From: Zygaena filipendulae
Taxonomy: Eukaryota; Arthropoda; Insecta; Lepidoptera; Zygaenidae
Direction of reading: 5' to 3'
Assembly: GCA_907165275.2 (NCBI GenBank)
Contig: OU015659.1
Location: 12,442,501-12,506,500, forward strand
Length of the DNA: 64,000 nucleotides
Part shown: in pieces, positions 43,541 to 58,500 of the stretch
Position numbering within the stretch: position 1 is the stretch's first letter
Layout of the letters: each line of letters starts with the position of its first letter
The notes under the pieces: generated by a model
Told to the model about the DNA's origin: nothing
The model's input: the letters and a program-made list of their open reading frames with translations, nothing else
The model's database searches: none
Position numbers and translations under genes: made by a program

Positions 43541-46500
43541 ATGACAGACATGCCTCCTTATCTCGCGGCCAGGGATGAGGACAGTGGACAGGGTGACAGT
43601 GATGCTTCGTCGGACGTTGATGACTGGGATCTGCCCCTCAGCTACAATAAACTGAGGCACCACGAGCCCATCGTAGCGGCTGAACGTGAAGAGCACTCAT
43701 GGAGAGTGAAGGAAAAGGTGGGAAGGCTGACGAGATTTTAGTAAACTTTGCAACGAAACTGCGCAGCGTGGCTCGCGAGGGCGTGGGACAACAAATACGC
43801 ATGGCCTGCTCTGCTCGTACTGTCGTAGTACTCCGTAGTACTACTACTACTAGCGACTCCGATATTGTTCAATAGTTGAGCTTAAATCTTATGGATTGCG
43901 TTATGATTAGGATTTTGAAGGATTACCCTCAGATTATTAAACTAGTTCAATAATATTTTTGATTAGGTAATAACAAATGTGCAAGATACGTATATTGTTC
44001 GAAATTTATTATATGTACAATTGTATATATCTACCTACATCTATCAAAGGTTTCTTGACAAAGGTTAACAAACAACCAAATAAATTATAGGTTTGGTATG
44101 TTGTTTAGATTACATTTAAACTTGGGAACTTTAAATGTTTCAAATTAAATAATGGATTAAGGAATGGATGGCCTTCTGGTGTTGCAGATGTCTATGAGTG
44201 GCAGTAATCAGTTACCATCAGGTGTGTCACCTGCCCGTTTGCCCCCTATTCTATAAAAAAAAAACATAATACATATAATGATAATTATATTCTAGAATCT
44301 AGATCAATCAATAAATCAATTGAAAATAATGCTGTAGTCAATTAAGCAAAACAAAAAGTTACCTAAAGGTGAATTGTAGTTCTTTGGAGCAACTGTCTAT
44401 TTCTTCTACCAAATTGAACTAATTTCATATATTAATCATTTTTCTAACACTTCCAGTATATTGTGATTTCATAGTTTTTATAGGTCCAATAACACATAAT
44501 ACTTAAGATGTCAATGAGATTAAATTTGTTTTGTGACTTAGTATATTAAAAAGTTACACCTGTCTGCTAAAAAGGTAGACTTTATGAACCTCAAATGGTA
44601 TGATTGTACCATCCTTCACTAGTCTGTAGTTCAATATACTAAAGTGTGCTGAATTCAATGCTCTTAATGTCTCATACACAAAAGCAATTAAATTTTATGC
44701 ATAAATAAAAAATCTACTATGGTTGCAAGAATTGATGACAGTTCTCCTCTATTACACAAATGGCATAAGGTATTTTTATGTGATATTTAAACATTATTAT
44801 CAGTTTTCACCAGTCAGAAACTCGTAACTGCTTAAAAGAATGTTTAGGGTGTTGTGTTTTTGCTTTATGCTTGCACTGAAATAGGTCAAACTGTTGTGTA
44901 AAGATTTAGTCAGAACTACAGATATACCTACTTCCTCATTGGTAAATGTTTTGTTATAACTATATTATTATTAATATTTATATAGATAAAAATGAGAATT
45001 TTAGCTGCTCGTCTTCTTAAAATATATAATTAATAATAACAATTGGTATTTTCCCAATGTAATAAGAGATGAAACACCATTTTCTTAATAACATTTCTGA
45101 TATGTTTCATGTGTGAGATCAACTATTACCACTTGGATTAGCACAACAGACAGATATTTAGTCTGTTGATATTCAACTATTAGTCTATTACAACTGTGAA
45201 GATGCAAACTTAAGTGTGACTGCTGTATATTTTGCAGTCAGTTAATACTTCAATGATGTGTAAAATGGCCAACCTCAGTCTGAACTGCATGAGTTTTGCT
45301 TTTATCTCTTGACTGTTGCACTGTCATTCTCTAAGCACATGCAATAATATAGTGTATTTTGAGTTTGTCATTGAAACGAGAAGTCTTTAAGTAAGTTTAA
45401 ATACTATCTACGTTGATGTAATTGAGTTGAATAATATCTCATCGACAGTAAAAAAATGGGCTATTAGTGCATAGAGAATGAAATGAGGGATATAATTTTT
45501 TCTTTATCTATGGTGATGGTTCTTTTTAAATTATTTTTAATAAAGTTAATTAGACCTAACTGATAATAATTAATAGGGTTTTAACTTTTTTGATTAATTT
45601 TAATTTTTTTTCAATGATATACCTACTTGTTTTTTTCTTCAATTTTCTTTTTTCCTTCTGCTTTAAAATAATTTTAGTTTATTTTTCTTGTTACTTTCTA
45701 TTTTCTTGCCATTACTATTGTTTTGTCATTTTCTTTTGGCTTTTGATTAATTCTTCAGCTTTTGACTTGGTTGAGCCAGTAATAATGCAAGATTGCAATA
45801 AAGGATCTTTTGCAGTACAAGACACATTGTGTGGCTTTGGTGCTCTGCCTGAATGTCAATGTGGACCCACCAGATGTCATCAAAACACAACCATGTGCGA
45901 GGCTCGAATGTTGGATTGGTTAGTATCTGAATTAGCCTAGTTATTGAGGTTTTGTCCATTTTTACACTCGTCCACTGGCAAGATGGAAAAGCAAGGGATT
46001 TTGAGCTTAATATTAATTATGATGTTATAGTTAAAATTTCAATCATGATGGTCATAATAGCTAGAAAAATTTTACCATCAAATGCTACCATCATTACCTT
46101 TGACAACTTTATTGTATTTATTGTATTGTAATTAATGTACCTACCAGTGGCGAAGGGTGAAATAATGAGAAGGGGAAGCCGGAAATCTACTTTAATTTCA
46201 ACTTATTAAACTATTAACTGTTCCTCGCGGTTTCACCTGCGATAATTTCGGAGTTCCCGCGGGAATTCCGGTATAAAAAGTCCTTTCCTGTATCCCTGAC
46301 AACGTTCTCAATTACGGTAGAGAGAGATGTTGCGTCTGAAGGGAAGCCGGTGGGAATCGGCTTCTATGGTACCTTCGCCACTGGTACCTACTGTTTTATA
46401 TAAAAATCCCCATCCATGCCTTCCCACTAGTGGGCCTAACCAGTAACCATGCCTATATGTATATTTGTCTACTTAAATAAAACTGATTTTCGGTGATTTA

Positions 46501-49500
46501 AAATAGGTATATTCGAAAATTGGTAAATTTGACATAATCAATGGGATACTTCCCATATTTCAACATGAATTAGTTTTATTTTGTGTTAAATCAGCATTTT
46601 TTTTCTTGTAGATCCCGTGGCAATGTCGACGACCAAAGCTTTGGAGAGTATCGGCCAAGCCCTGCAATCACAATACGAGAGATGGCAACCCAGGGCCAGG
46701 TACAAGCAGACTTTGGACCCTACCAGCGAAGATGTGAGTATATTACGTACAGAAAACACACTACGACTCCAAAGTCTCCATCTTTCGACTTAATTATGTC
46801 AAAATAACTATTAACAGGTAACTGTAAAAACTCATTCCAAATGACACCGTTGGTCTCGTCCTGACTGTCACGCCAAGTGTCGTGGGTTCGATTTCCGTGT
46901 CAGGGTAAACGTTTATGATAATTTTTTTTTGCTGCTGCAACTGAAATAACAACTATGGACGACTTAGGTACATATATTATAATATTATACATTTTTGTTG
47001 TAAAATTTTGCTCTGATGATACACCAGAGCAAACATCAATGTTCTTCACATAAATGTTTAACTCTGATGTGGGATCGAACCCGCAACACTCGGCGTAGCA
47101 GTCAGTTATCTCACCACTACGCCAACCATGCTGTTCACTTAGAACGGAACACGGCGGGCGGCGCGAGCTACCTTCGAGGCCCCTCGGCTAATTAGCGCCT
47201 TATTACGAACGCGTAGGTACGTGTATTAAAATAATAACCGTTAGAGGTAGACGGAATGCTATAACATTCGGCAAACAAAATTAATAATACGTAACAACGC
47301 AAGACAATATACTCCTTTTTAATTCTATTTGACAGCAGCGTCGGTCTATTGTTAACAAAGCTAACTGCTAAGCCAGGTGTCGCGGATTCGATTCCCATTT
47401 TAGAGTAAATATTTATGGTAACACTAGCTGTGCCCCGCAGTTTCACCCGCGTGATTTTCGGGATTCCCGTAGGAACTCCAATGCAGTCTAATTTCCTCCT
47501 TATAACAACAGCTAAGTAGTGAAAGTCCCGTCAATATCGGTCCAACCGTTTCGGAGATTCACCCGCGTGAGTTTCGGAATTCCCGCAGGAACTCCAAACT
47601 TCTTTTATATAAACCTTGTCCTGACAATAACGAACACAAAAAAAAACGATTTTCCAATTTGGTGTAGTCGTTTGTAAGTTATGCGCTTACCAACACATTT
47701 GACGATTCATTTTTATTATATAGATATTTTGTGTTTACCCTGAGCTTGGATTTTTAAAACTGCTATGTAATTTACCTTTATATTTTAGTCAAAATTCACA
47801 AATTAAGCAGTGCTGGTATACATATATAGTAGTTGCTAATACAACTGATTTACTTATGCATATTTTGATACATACCTACCAAACGCCAGACCAATGGTCA
47901 CATGAGTGTTTACTCACGAGAATCGAACCCGTGACACCCTGGCGGAGCATTCCAAACTTGATGTCGGTGATATTACGAGTATTTCTTTACCGCTCCACAG
48001 AACGTCAGAAACACTTTTTACATTAACAATTTAGCGTTTAGCATGCTTACATATTTAATCGTTAATTAGCATGGTTGTGGAATGTAAACCATCAATTGCC
48101 ATCGCTATACGAGTTACCGACCGACCTTGGCGTATATACCGTACATACCGCCCGCCGAGGTCAATGGCCGACGGTTGGCGTGTTCGCTGCTATATTACCT
48201 ATATAAGTGTTGTTTAGTCTGGCGCGTGCTATTATATTCGGGTGGCGGCTGGCGGTGGCCTACATTAGTCATCGGTTTTCAAGGTGGCTTAGTACTGCAA
48301 AAACACATCTCCGAGCGAGAATATAGCATAGTTTTGAAGTTTTTTTGCTAGCTTAGCTTTATCTTCATTTTCTTCATTGCATCAACGATTTTCTTAATAC
48401 ATATTTTGTACTTATTGATTTAAAACATTTCGGCCAGACAGCCAGACCTTTACCTAATTGTAAAGTTTTTTACGATAGTTTGCTGAGTGAAGAAAAACCA
48501 ATATCGACATAGGTATCTGTTTGTGATATATTGATTCACTCACTAGCTGTGCCCCGCGATTTCACCCGCGGTAAAATCGGAGTTCCCGCGGGAATTCCGG
48601 GATAAAAAGTACCCTATGTGTTAATCTGATGTATAAGCTATATTATTGTAAAGTTTCATTTAAATCCATTCAGTAGTTTTTGCGTGAAAGAGTAACAAAC
48701 ATCCATCCATCCATCCATACATACATACTTACAAACTTTCGCATTTATAATATTAGTAGGATACACATGCGGCGGAATATCAATAATGTGCATAATATGT
48801 TTGGAATTATTTAAATACATCATGCAACTAACTATCCAGTCGATTTTTAAACGAGTTTACAAATAAAGCACTCATAAGAGTAAGAGAGGCTAGATTTAAT
48901 CTAATGCAGAAGCTATTTTGCGGGGGTCAAAACCGCGACTTATCAAGCCATTCTGTTTTGTGTGTTTCTTGTGTCTTACATGCATCCGACAAAAATTACT
49001 ACGCGCGTGTCTTATCCGACATTACCTGTAATATGTACGGTCCTATATGACAACCACAGCGACTGGATGTCTTATTATAAGACATTTCTTATAAGACACA
49101 AGAAAAATTCTTTTTCACTTCTCATGCTCTGAAAGTGCTTGTCTCGGACCAAATAAAAACTAAAGACGGAACAAACAAGTGAAGCCAGGAAAAAGATACC
49201 ATCGCCGTGCACGTACACAGAAACACGTACAAGAAAAAGACATCATAAATCCTAAGTAAAATTGCATACACTTTCCTAATCACCACATGCATACGCAACC
49301 GGCTTCACTTCGTTGTTCGAGACGTTCCGTCTTTAGTTTTTATTTGGTCTGAGGTGCTTGTTTGTGCAGGATATAGGCTGCACAAAATCGAATTTTGTGC
49401 ACTAGTGCATTAACGTATCTACTCATAAATGTATCTTTATTAAGGCAAAGAAAATGAGCTATACAGCCAAACACAATAAGAAGTTCATAGATAGAATTTG

Positions 49501-52500
49501 TTATTTTATAATATTTACTTTAATTTATTGGCCTTATGTGTTTTAAAATATACCGTTTGAAACAAATGTACCGTTTAAAAAATACCGTTAATATCGGCAA
49601 ATTTTTCCGGCGAAAAAGCAATTTCCTTCAGTATTCAAAACTGTACTAATTTTACTTTGAATTTTAATTAAAGAAATGTTATGTTAACTACTATTTTATT
49701 TCCTCGCAATCGAAGTGAAAAGCAGAGTTTATAACTATACAAAACCATTTTGTCCTCGACATTGCTAAAAGTCTCGGATAAAAATGGTTCGTTTCGTGCA
49801 CTTGTTGTAAAATCTATTAATAATGTGCAAGAGGCCTAACTATGTCCGGCTTTATCCGGACGCCTGGCAACCCCGTTCCATTATACATAGTACCTAATAA
49901 ATAATTAATATTCTTTGTTCAGGTGAAGAAGCTGTGCTGTTCGCTGCGACGCAACGCCAAGGACGAGCGAGTGCTGTTCCACTACAATGGCCACGGCGTA
50001 CCGAAGCCGACCGCGCAAGGCGAGATATGGGTGTTCAACCGGGTGAGTCGCTCGCACCGGGCGCCGGGCGCACCGCACACCGCACACGCCGCCCCGGCAG
50101 AGGGGTGAGATCCCCCGATACCTTCTACTTTCCCTTACAAACGAAAGAGTGCCCTAAGCCCCATTGGCTTTTTTCGGTAACCCTGAGTCCGATTCAAAAT
50201 AAGTTTTTTTTTTTAAATCGTTGAATAAGAATTTATATATGCTTCTGTCTATCCAATATTCACACTTTAGATTGAAATTTAAATATTTTCCCTATTTATA
50301 CTGACTAAAATGCGTTTCTCTTTTGTCGGATTTAAATAATAACAAACGAGTTTAGTCAAAACAACACTCCATAAAAATATTTATTGGAGTTGTATATTAC
50401 TTTCCAAAAAAAATTCCATGACTATAATAGACATTGTTTTCAATTCAATTCGTTTATTTGCATAACACATGGTCAGTTAAATAGTTACATATAATTATGC
50501 AGTGTGTATGTTTGTCCAGCATATTTTTTTGACCTATTAGACATGGAAATTTTTAGTGTATTTTTTAACCGACTTAAAAATAGGCTAGGGTACTGAATTT
50601 TAGCTTTTAATCCTATTAAAGTTTTATAGCTACTTTTTGACTCGACGACCGGATGGGCGCAGTAGGTCAACATGCCTACCCCCTATCAAGAGGTTCTGGT
50701 TTCGACTCCTGATGGAGGTAAACGAATGTGATAAACACAGGGTCCCACTTCTCAGCTTGCGCGTATTTATACAGGGTGTCCCGTAAATCGACTTCAAGCC
50801 AGAACCGGGTGATGGGCTAAGTCTAAAAAAACGTAAAATAATAATCTTTATTTATAAAAAAACATAATTTACACCCTGCGACGATTCTTGCTACAAAACC
50901 TTAACTTTTTTTCAATTTCCTTCTTATTGTGTAATCCTGAATAGTGTTTCTAAAAACTGGGTACTGCTTAAAATTTAAGTTTTTGCCAATGAAGTTTTCA
51001 AAATTATTGCTTTCATCAGTTTTTAATGACTCGCCTTTTTTTTAAATAGGCATAGCAAAGATTTTTTTATTGTTCTGTTAACAGCTGTTATGACTTAGCC
51101 TCATCACCTGGTTCTGGTTAGACGTCGATTTACGGGACATCCTGTATATCTAGACTATTTATATGTAGATGTGTAATAATATTATGTAGTATATACCACG
51201 TTTGCTTGGTTTCCACGACACAGACCTGAAGCTTAATGTGGGATCAATTAGATCTGTGTTGTGAAGTGTCATTATTAATGCTAATACGTACAAGCTAAAC
51301 GGCTCGACTCTGGCCCACAGTCGTACACGCAGTACATCCCGCTGTCGATGTACGACCTGCAGACGTGGATGGGCGCGCCCTCGCTGTACGTGTACGACTG
51401 CTCCAATGCCGGCGTCATCATCGACAACTTCAAGCTGTTCGCCGAGCAGCACGAGAAGGAGGTACTGTGGCCGTGCCGTTACACGAGTGGCATGTGTTGG
51501 AACTGCAGTCGGCAGAGGAATGAGAAGTGTTGGAATAATAAGTCGTTAGAGGAATTACAGTATTGGATCAATAGTCGTTAGAGGAATGAGAAGTTTCGAA
51601 ATAATAGTCGTTGGAGGAATGAGAAGTATTGGAATAATAATAATTAATTGTTAGAGAAATGAGAATTGTTGGATTTGTAGTCGTTAGAGGAATAAGAGGT
51701 TTTTAAAGAGTAATCGTGAGAATGCAAATAAAGCAAATGACCATATTTATAGTTGGATATGAGAAGTTTTGGTACAATAGCTGATAGTTGTTAGCGAAAT
51801 GAGAGGTATTGTAACAATACTCTCCTTTGGAAGTATAGTATAACGTATAAAAAAGACTTGTTCTAATTTCTATAATAATGATGATACATATTCACGAAAC
51901 TCACTAATATTGGTTTTTTGCATATTCTTATGTAAGTGTGTATATTTATCTTTTAAGGATAGTAATATTATTCTTCAACTTTGGCCCTTATTCACTATGA
52001 CCAACAACATTCCTTGCTCATAACGGGTGTCCCAAAAACACAATCCCAAACGCTCCAAATGTCAAAATATTAGAAAATTTATATCATTCTGTATTTCATA
52101 AGACACGTTGTGACCAATGTATTTTTTTGAAGTGAAACTTCTTTGATCGCGAGGGAAATACAATTTTTGTGGCGCGTTATCTTAACGCGGCGTGTTTTTT
52201 TTTAATTTTTTTTATTAAAGGTTCACTAAACCGGATGTGACACGTTATTGTCGTACATAGGTAAATAGATAGTAAATTAAATACGAATATATAAATATCA
52301 TGCACGTCGTGTACTTCCTACTGGGAGTGAACACAGCATGCAATCACAATTCATAAGACTCAGTTTTACGGTCATCTATCTATACTATAGTAAAAGAGTA
52401 GAATCCGCGATTCTGTACATTGAATATTTTTACTTAAAATTGAGAGGGGTGATAAAAGAAGAGTAACCAAGCCAAAAAAAAAAGTTTTTTAAATTCTTTT

Positions 52501-55500
52501 CTGTCTGTCTGTCTGTCTGTTCGCGATAATTTCCGCATCTACTGAATCGATTGTCATGCGGTTTTCACAGGTAGATTAAGCTTAGCCTGGAGCTACATAT
52601 AGGCCTCGTTTCATTGAAATCAGATGTCGGGAAAAAAAGTTGTCGTATAAAAACCTTTCATGCGGGTGAAACCGCGGTGCACAGCTAGTAGTGAATAATT
52701 GCCCTGATAATATACGGTTACGATGGACTTTGTATTGAAAATAGTTTTTTTAATACAGTTGCTCAAAAAGTGGCGTATTGCAGGGACGTTTAGCGTTCGG
52801 GATGTGGGCTATTACATACTCGAGCTTTTTGTTTACCTTTCCCGAACTCGTGCGTTCTCTTTGCCAACTGTCAAAAATGGTGACACGACTTTGACACACT
52901 CTTTGCATTGCGAAACGTAGGTTTCGAATTACTAATACGACTAGCGCCATCTCTTGATCACAGTTGGAACTTAGCTGAGTTTGTTGTGTTTTTGATATTT
53001 TATTAAATTGCTTAATTTTTTCGCAACTGTATTAAAAATAGTTGTTCAGTACACGTGCGGAACCGTCATTGAAAAGAGTTCCGACTGTCAACCCTCACCT
53101 TCGGCTGCGCCTCGGCTCGGGTAGACATTTGTCGGAACTCTTTGCAATGACAGGCTTTCCGCACTTATAATGAAATATACTATTTTCAATGTTATATTTA
53201 CGGGCTGCAGTACCAGAAGGCGGCGGCGGAGGGCGCGGGTGGCGCGGGCGCGGTTGGGGCGGGCGTGTCGTACCGCAACTGCATCCAGCTGGCGGCGTGC
53301 GCGGGCGCGCAGACGCTGCCGCAGAACGCGGAGCTGCCCGCGGACCTGTTCACGGCGTGCCTCACCACGCCCGTGCGCATGGCCATGCAGTGGTTCGCGC
53401 TGCGCAACAAGACGCGCATCGCGCCGCCCGACGTGCACGACTACATCGACAAGTCAGTGCTATACGTACCTACACACATGTCACACATGTCACTCGTGTC
53501 ACATCTACACCTACGCCAACAGAGAAAGATAGAGAAGTCTCGCAAAGGCCGCCATCGCCCTTTTATAAAGTTTTGTTTAAATTATTATATGGTATTATAC
53601 ACTTTTATCATACATTATATCGACACTGTTATTTAATTTATGTAATATTATAATGTAATTTATGTACATATTGTGCGATTTATTTTTGCCTTGTTTGAGA
53701 TTCCTATGTATGAAATTAATATAAAAGTATTATTTAAGTTTCTCTCTTCGCTCACATCCGTGACGCCACATGCGGCACCAGCGGAAGACCAGCGTCGGGC
53801 CCCTCGGTTCCTGACTTAAACTAGTAACAGACGATCCAACCTGGTTGGATCCAACCCAATTACCGCCGTCGTGCCAACCGTTCCGACATTGCTACAGACG
53901 TACCGACGGTTGGGCATCCAACCGTCATTTGCCTAGGCACTGAAGAAGTGTACGGACGTCATGCCGCCTGCTCTTAAAACTTTCAAACAAAATTGTATAA
54001 GCTTGATTTCTCAAGTAATCTTTATTTGTTAAATCCCACAAACAGGGAAAGTCTTTATATAGTTCTAATAACTTCACAGTTATGTCGCGTTCAGAGTTTT
54101 GCTCCATCGTCGTCGCGTCGTACTTATTTATAATAATACTAGCTGTCCCCCGCGATTTCATCCGCCGTAATTTCGGAGTTCCCGCAGGAATTCCGGGAAA
54201 TAGTAGGTACTCTATGTCCTTCTTTGTACCCGTGACAGTAGTTCACAGTGATTAACTGTTCCCCGCATTAGTGCCGGAGTTCCCGCGGGAATTCCGGGAT
54301 AAAAACTATCCTACCTTTTAAGTTTGACCATATTATAAAAGGTTACAAAATTTTATCAAAATTAGTTCAGCAGTTTGGGAGTCCATCGCGGACAAACAGC
54401 GTGACACGTGATTTATATATATACACCGGCAGAATTAGCGGAACATAAAAAGGCAGAGTATAGAAATAATTACGTATATACATATATTAAAACAAATTAT
54501 TATCAGGCATGAAGTAATAAACTAATATGCATCTTATAACATCGACTTTAAGAAGTTTTTAGTTAAATTTTATTAAAAGTAATCAAAATTAAAAAAAAAA
54601 ATCTCTAGTTTGTGAGAACACAAACAATGTTGCAAATAAAAGTTGAATGACATAGGGGAAACACACGTTATTTATCGTTCATTTATTTAGTGTTAAAATC
54701 ACAGTAATCTTTAATTTGCAACATTATTTGTGTGCCCACAAATTAGAGAAAAAGTGTTTTTTTTATTATTATTTTAAATAAAATTTAATAATTTAATTAC
54801 AAACTTTTAAAGTGTTAAAAAATGTATATTAATTTATTACTTCAAGTCTAATTATTATTTGTTTTAATATATATACGTAATTATTTCTATACTCTGCCTT
54901 TTTATGTTCCGCTAATTCTGCCGGTGTGTATATTAAGTTTGTTTTTAACATCGAAATAATAAGTATTACGTAGTTGTAAGTTGTACGTAGTACTTATCAT
55001 TTACTTTTTTCCTACTTTTCGTCAGCGCTCGGCGGCGTTTCGAATGCGACTGAGACACATCGGTTGGATCGTTTGCCTCCACACGTACCAATTTGGTTGG
55101 ACGGTTGGCCTGTCGGGTGCGTCGGCGAGCCGACCACGTCCAACCGGTATTAATAATAATAATGTTGGACCAACTACCCTATACACGTTCCGATTTGGTC
55201 GTGATCGGGCGGTTGGATCCAACCAAGTTGGATCGTCTGTTACTAGTATTATGCTGAGCTGGTTGCCTTTTTGTTGCGACACGCTGGTTGTGCTTGTTTA
55301 TGTTATTTCATATATTAACGGTTGTCGTAACAAATAAAGTTTATTTCATTTCATTTCACCCTAGACAATCCATGACCGCGACCACTCCGCCAGGAGTGTA
55401 CGTGTACCTACCTACTTAAATAGTAATTTTTGATAGAAAAAAGTTTTTTTATAAAACAAACTTTTATTCAAATGCACTAAATAGAATAAAACTAAACGTG

Positions 55501-58500
55501 TAAGTATACAAAATTTCAGCTCAATCGGTTGAAGATATCTGCTTCAAAATTGAATTGCAAGATTCCATCCGACCCGTAGGTACAAACATAGTTACATACA
55601 TACATACATACATACATACATCGCAACTTAAATAAGTTTAAAAAAAAATGCCTACATTTTATTCACTCTGAACGGATTATCATGCGGTTTTCACAGGTTA
55701 ATTAAGCTTAGCTTGCAGCAAAATATTTTTTAAGGTTTTTTTCATTTAAGTCGGGAAAAAGTTGTTATGTAAAAGCGTTTCACGCGCGCACAGCTAGTAT
55801 TCAATATCCATTTGATGTTCGCACAAAAAAAAATCAGTAACTGTTTACAAAAATATCTGTCATATTAAATTAATAAAAAATATTGGGCTCGTATTTTTTC
55901 TTTTTTTAAGTTACCTAATAAGGGATTTGAACCGTATACACTAACGTAGCACGCCGAGTAAGTATAATATGTTATCATACCATCAGTGTCTAACAGCCGA
56001 AATGGGAACCGACATTTTTTACAGAATGGTCTGCCCACCTAAATATATGGTTAGAATCGGCAGACCATGCTGCGACAAATATCACCTATTCCATTGCGGC
56101 TGTATGCGTAAGGACACACGGTGTAGGCCGCGTGCCCTGCCCGCCGGTGGGCGGTGGGCGGTAGTGGTGGGCGGTGGGCGGTGGGCAGCGCAGTGACGGG
56201 GTTTCCTCGCGGCAGGATCCCGGGCCTGGTGACGGACCGGCGCTCGATGCTGGGCGAGCTGAACTGGATCTTCACGGCCATCACGGACACGATCGCGTGG
56301 AGCTCGCTGCCGGCGGACCTGTTCCAGCGGCTGTTCCGCGCCGACCTGCTCACCGCCAGCCTCTGCCGGAACTTCCTGCTCGCCGACCGCATCATGAGGT
56401 GGGCTCGAGCACGCTTCACGGCCTGCCTACACGCACATAAACGCACGCACGTACGCACGTACTCACGCACGCACACACTCACGCACGCACGCACGCACAC
56501 ACTCACACACAGTCACACACACTCACACACACACACATACACACACACACACGCACGCACGCACGCACCCACCCACACACCCACACACACACATACACAC
56601 AAACACAAATACACTCCGAAGCACACTATGTAGTATACACTTGTTGCTTTTGTATGTAACTACTACATATTTGGTTACTTTGTTGGTCAATTTTTATTAT
56701 ACATATATATAGTATTTTTCTCCAATAAATAAATAAATAAATAAGTGACAGAGACGAAAGAGTGATCAATGGCACAGGTCAAGTTTTACATACCACTGCC
56801 CCCCTAGCCAAATTGACATTTTACAAACGTTCACGCATAGATAACTAAGTAACGAGTCGGTAAGTCACTCGGTAACGTAATATTGTCCAATCAAAACTTT
56901 AGTTTTGGGTGACCACGTGACTTAAAGATTCCGTTCCTTAATTTTCCAATTTGGCGATTGGCCACCTATAATCGTGACTGCGTGTGTGGCGCTCCCGCTC
57001 CCGGTGCCGTTCCCGGCCGGGTCAGGTCGTACAACTGCACGCCGGTGTCGTCGCCGGCGCTGCCGTCGCTGGCGGCGCACCCGCTGTGGCTGGCGTGGGA
57101 CCACGCGCTGGAGCTGGCGCTGGCGCAGCTGCCGCACATGCTGGGGCCCGCGCCGCAGCCCTACCGCCACTCGCCCTTCTTCCGCGACCAGCTCACCGCC
57201 TTCCAAGTCTGGCTCGACCTGGGGGAGCGTGAGTACCTACCCAGTACCCAGTACCCCCTGCACTGCCTGCACCACCACCCCACCACCCGACCACCTGACT
57301 ACCCGACCATCCGATTACCCGACTACCCGACCACCCGACCACCCGACTACCCGACCACCCGACCACCCGACTACCCGACTACCCGACCATCCGACTACCC
57401 GACTACCCGACCATCCGACTACCCGACCACCCGACTACCCGACCACCCGACTATCCGACCACCTGACTACGACAGAGATACATAACGCGGCAGTCCCAAT
57501 AACACGTGAGACTTCATCATTCAGGTTTAGAATTGGTCGAACTGTGGTTCTGAATAGTAATACCCATTTGTATCCGAAAGATAGTGACCGTAGACCAAAG
57601 CATAAAATACTAGCTATGACTAGGGAATGCAATCTCGTACGAGATTTCCGCCTAGCGAGATCTCGCGATACTCAAAACCCAGTCTCGCGAGATCTCGCAA
57701 ATTACGGGATCTCGCGAGATTGGGAGATTCGCAATTAAAACATATGCAAATGCTTGTTTTAAGAACTAGTAATTGACATGATATGTAATTAAATAGAAAC
57801 TGCGTTGCTTAGTTATAAAAATAATGTAAGTTTTATTTTAAAAATCAACAGAGTACTTATTATTTTGTCTCTAACTCTAATAACATTTGTTCACGTCTAT
57901 AATTATTATACCTATTGTAGCTAATCAGTTCAAATTCGTACAATATTGGTAACAAAACAATAATTATCTATATTTAGTCTTTTGTAAATTATTACTTTAG
58001 TTTCAATAATTAAGAGTAATAGGAACATTACTTATGGTAAATAAAAACAACAAAACAAAAACTTAACTTCACAAGTTCTTAAATAAATGTTGTGAGATCG
58101 TATTAATTAAATAAAAGAAGTTTAAAGTAGAAGTCAGATGAAGTTATCAAGGACCAAGGTACGGAAAGGCAAGTTAGTTTGTCTGAAAATGGCTTCTCAA
58201 AAAACACATCATGTTGAGAGTATCATCTGACAGACGACTTCTGATTTTGCATGCCAAATACCCTGCTGCTGAAAAAGCTCGTTCTGCCTCGTCCCCCGCA
58301 AGCCCGCCTACCCCTCTTGTCCTGTGTCCGCGCCAGGCGCGGCCGCACGGCCGGCCAGGATTCAGTTCGCGCGCAGCCGCGCTATGAAATACACGTTGTC
58401 ACGCTACATTTGTCAATCTCGTTATCTCGCGAGATCTCGCACGAAATTTGACGAGATACAATCTCGTTAAATATGGCCGGGATCTCGCGAGATCGGGATC

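Larger units (their letters stand above)
53820..55247. mobile_element. TIR element of 1.43 kb hosting two later insertions
   Basis: ACTAGTAACAGACGATCCAA at the left and its inverse at the right extend to about 36 bp with one or two mismatches, followed by repeated GGTTGG/CCAACC subterminal words. The 295-bp dispersed repeat (54129-54426) and a foldback (54423-54927) lie inside. No clear target duplication was found. In raptor intron 6. Confidence 0.75.

Noticed and set aside
45590..45940. 116-codon frame with Cys-rich end ([15 protein letters not shown])
   Set aside because: The Cys-rich part is raptor exon 2 read in the wrong frame; the correct frame gives [16 protein letters not shown].
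47045..47135. Functional tRNA gene
   Set aside because: A- and B-box-like segments exist but no paired acceptor stem or plausible anticodon arm; related heads nearby mark a SINE family.
53088..53653. Four overlapping Arg/Ala-rich frames around raptor exon 6
   Set aside because: High GC content opens all frames; only the frame giving [15 protein letters not shown] matches raptor and splices in phase.
56154..57738. Frames rich in His/Thr or Thr/Pro/Asp after raptor exons 7 and 8
   Set aside because: They are translations of the ACGC microsatellite and the CCGACYACC minisatellite.
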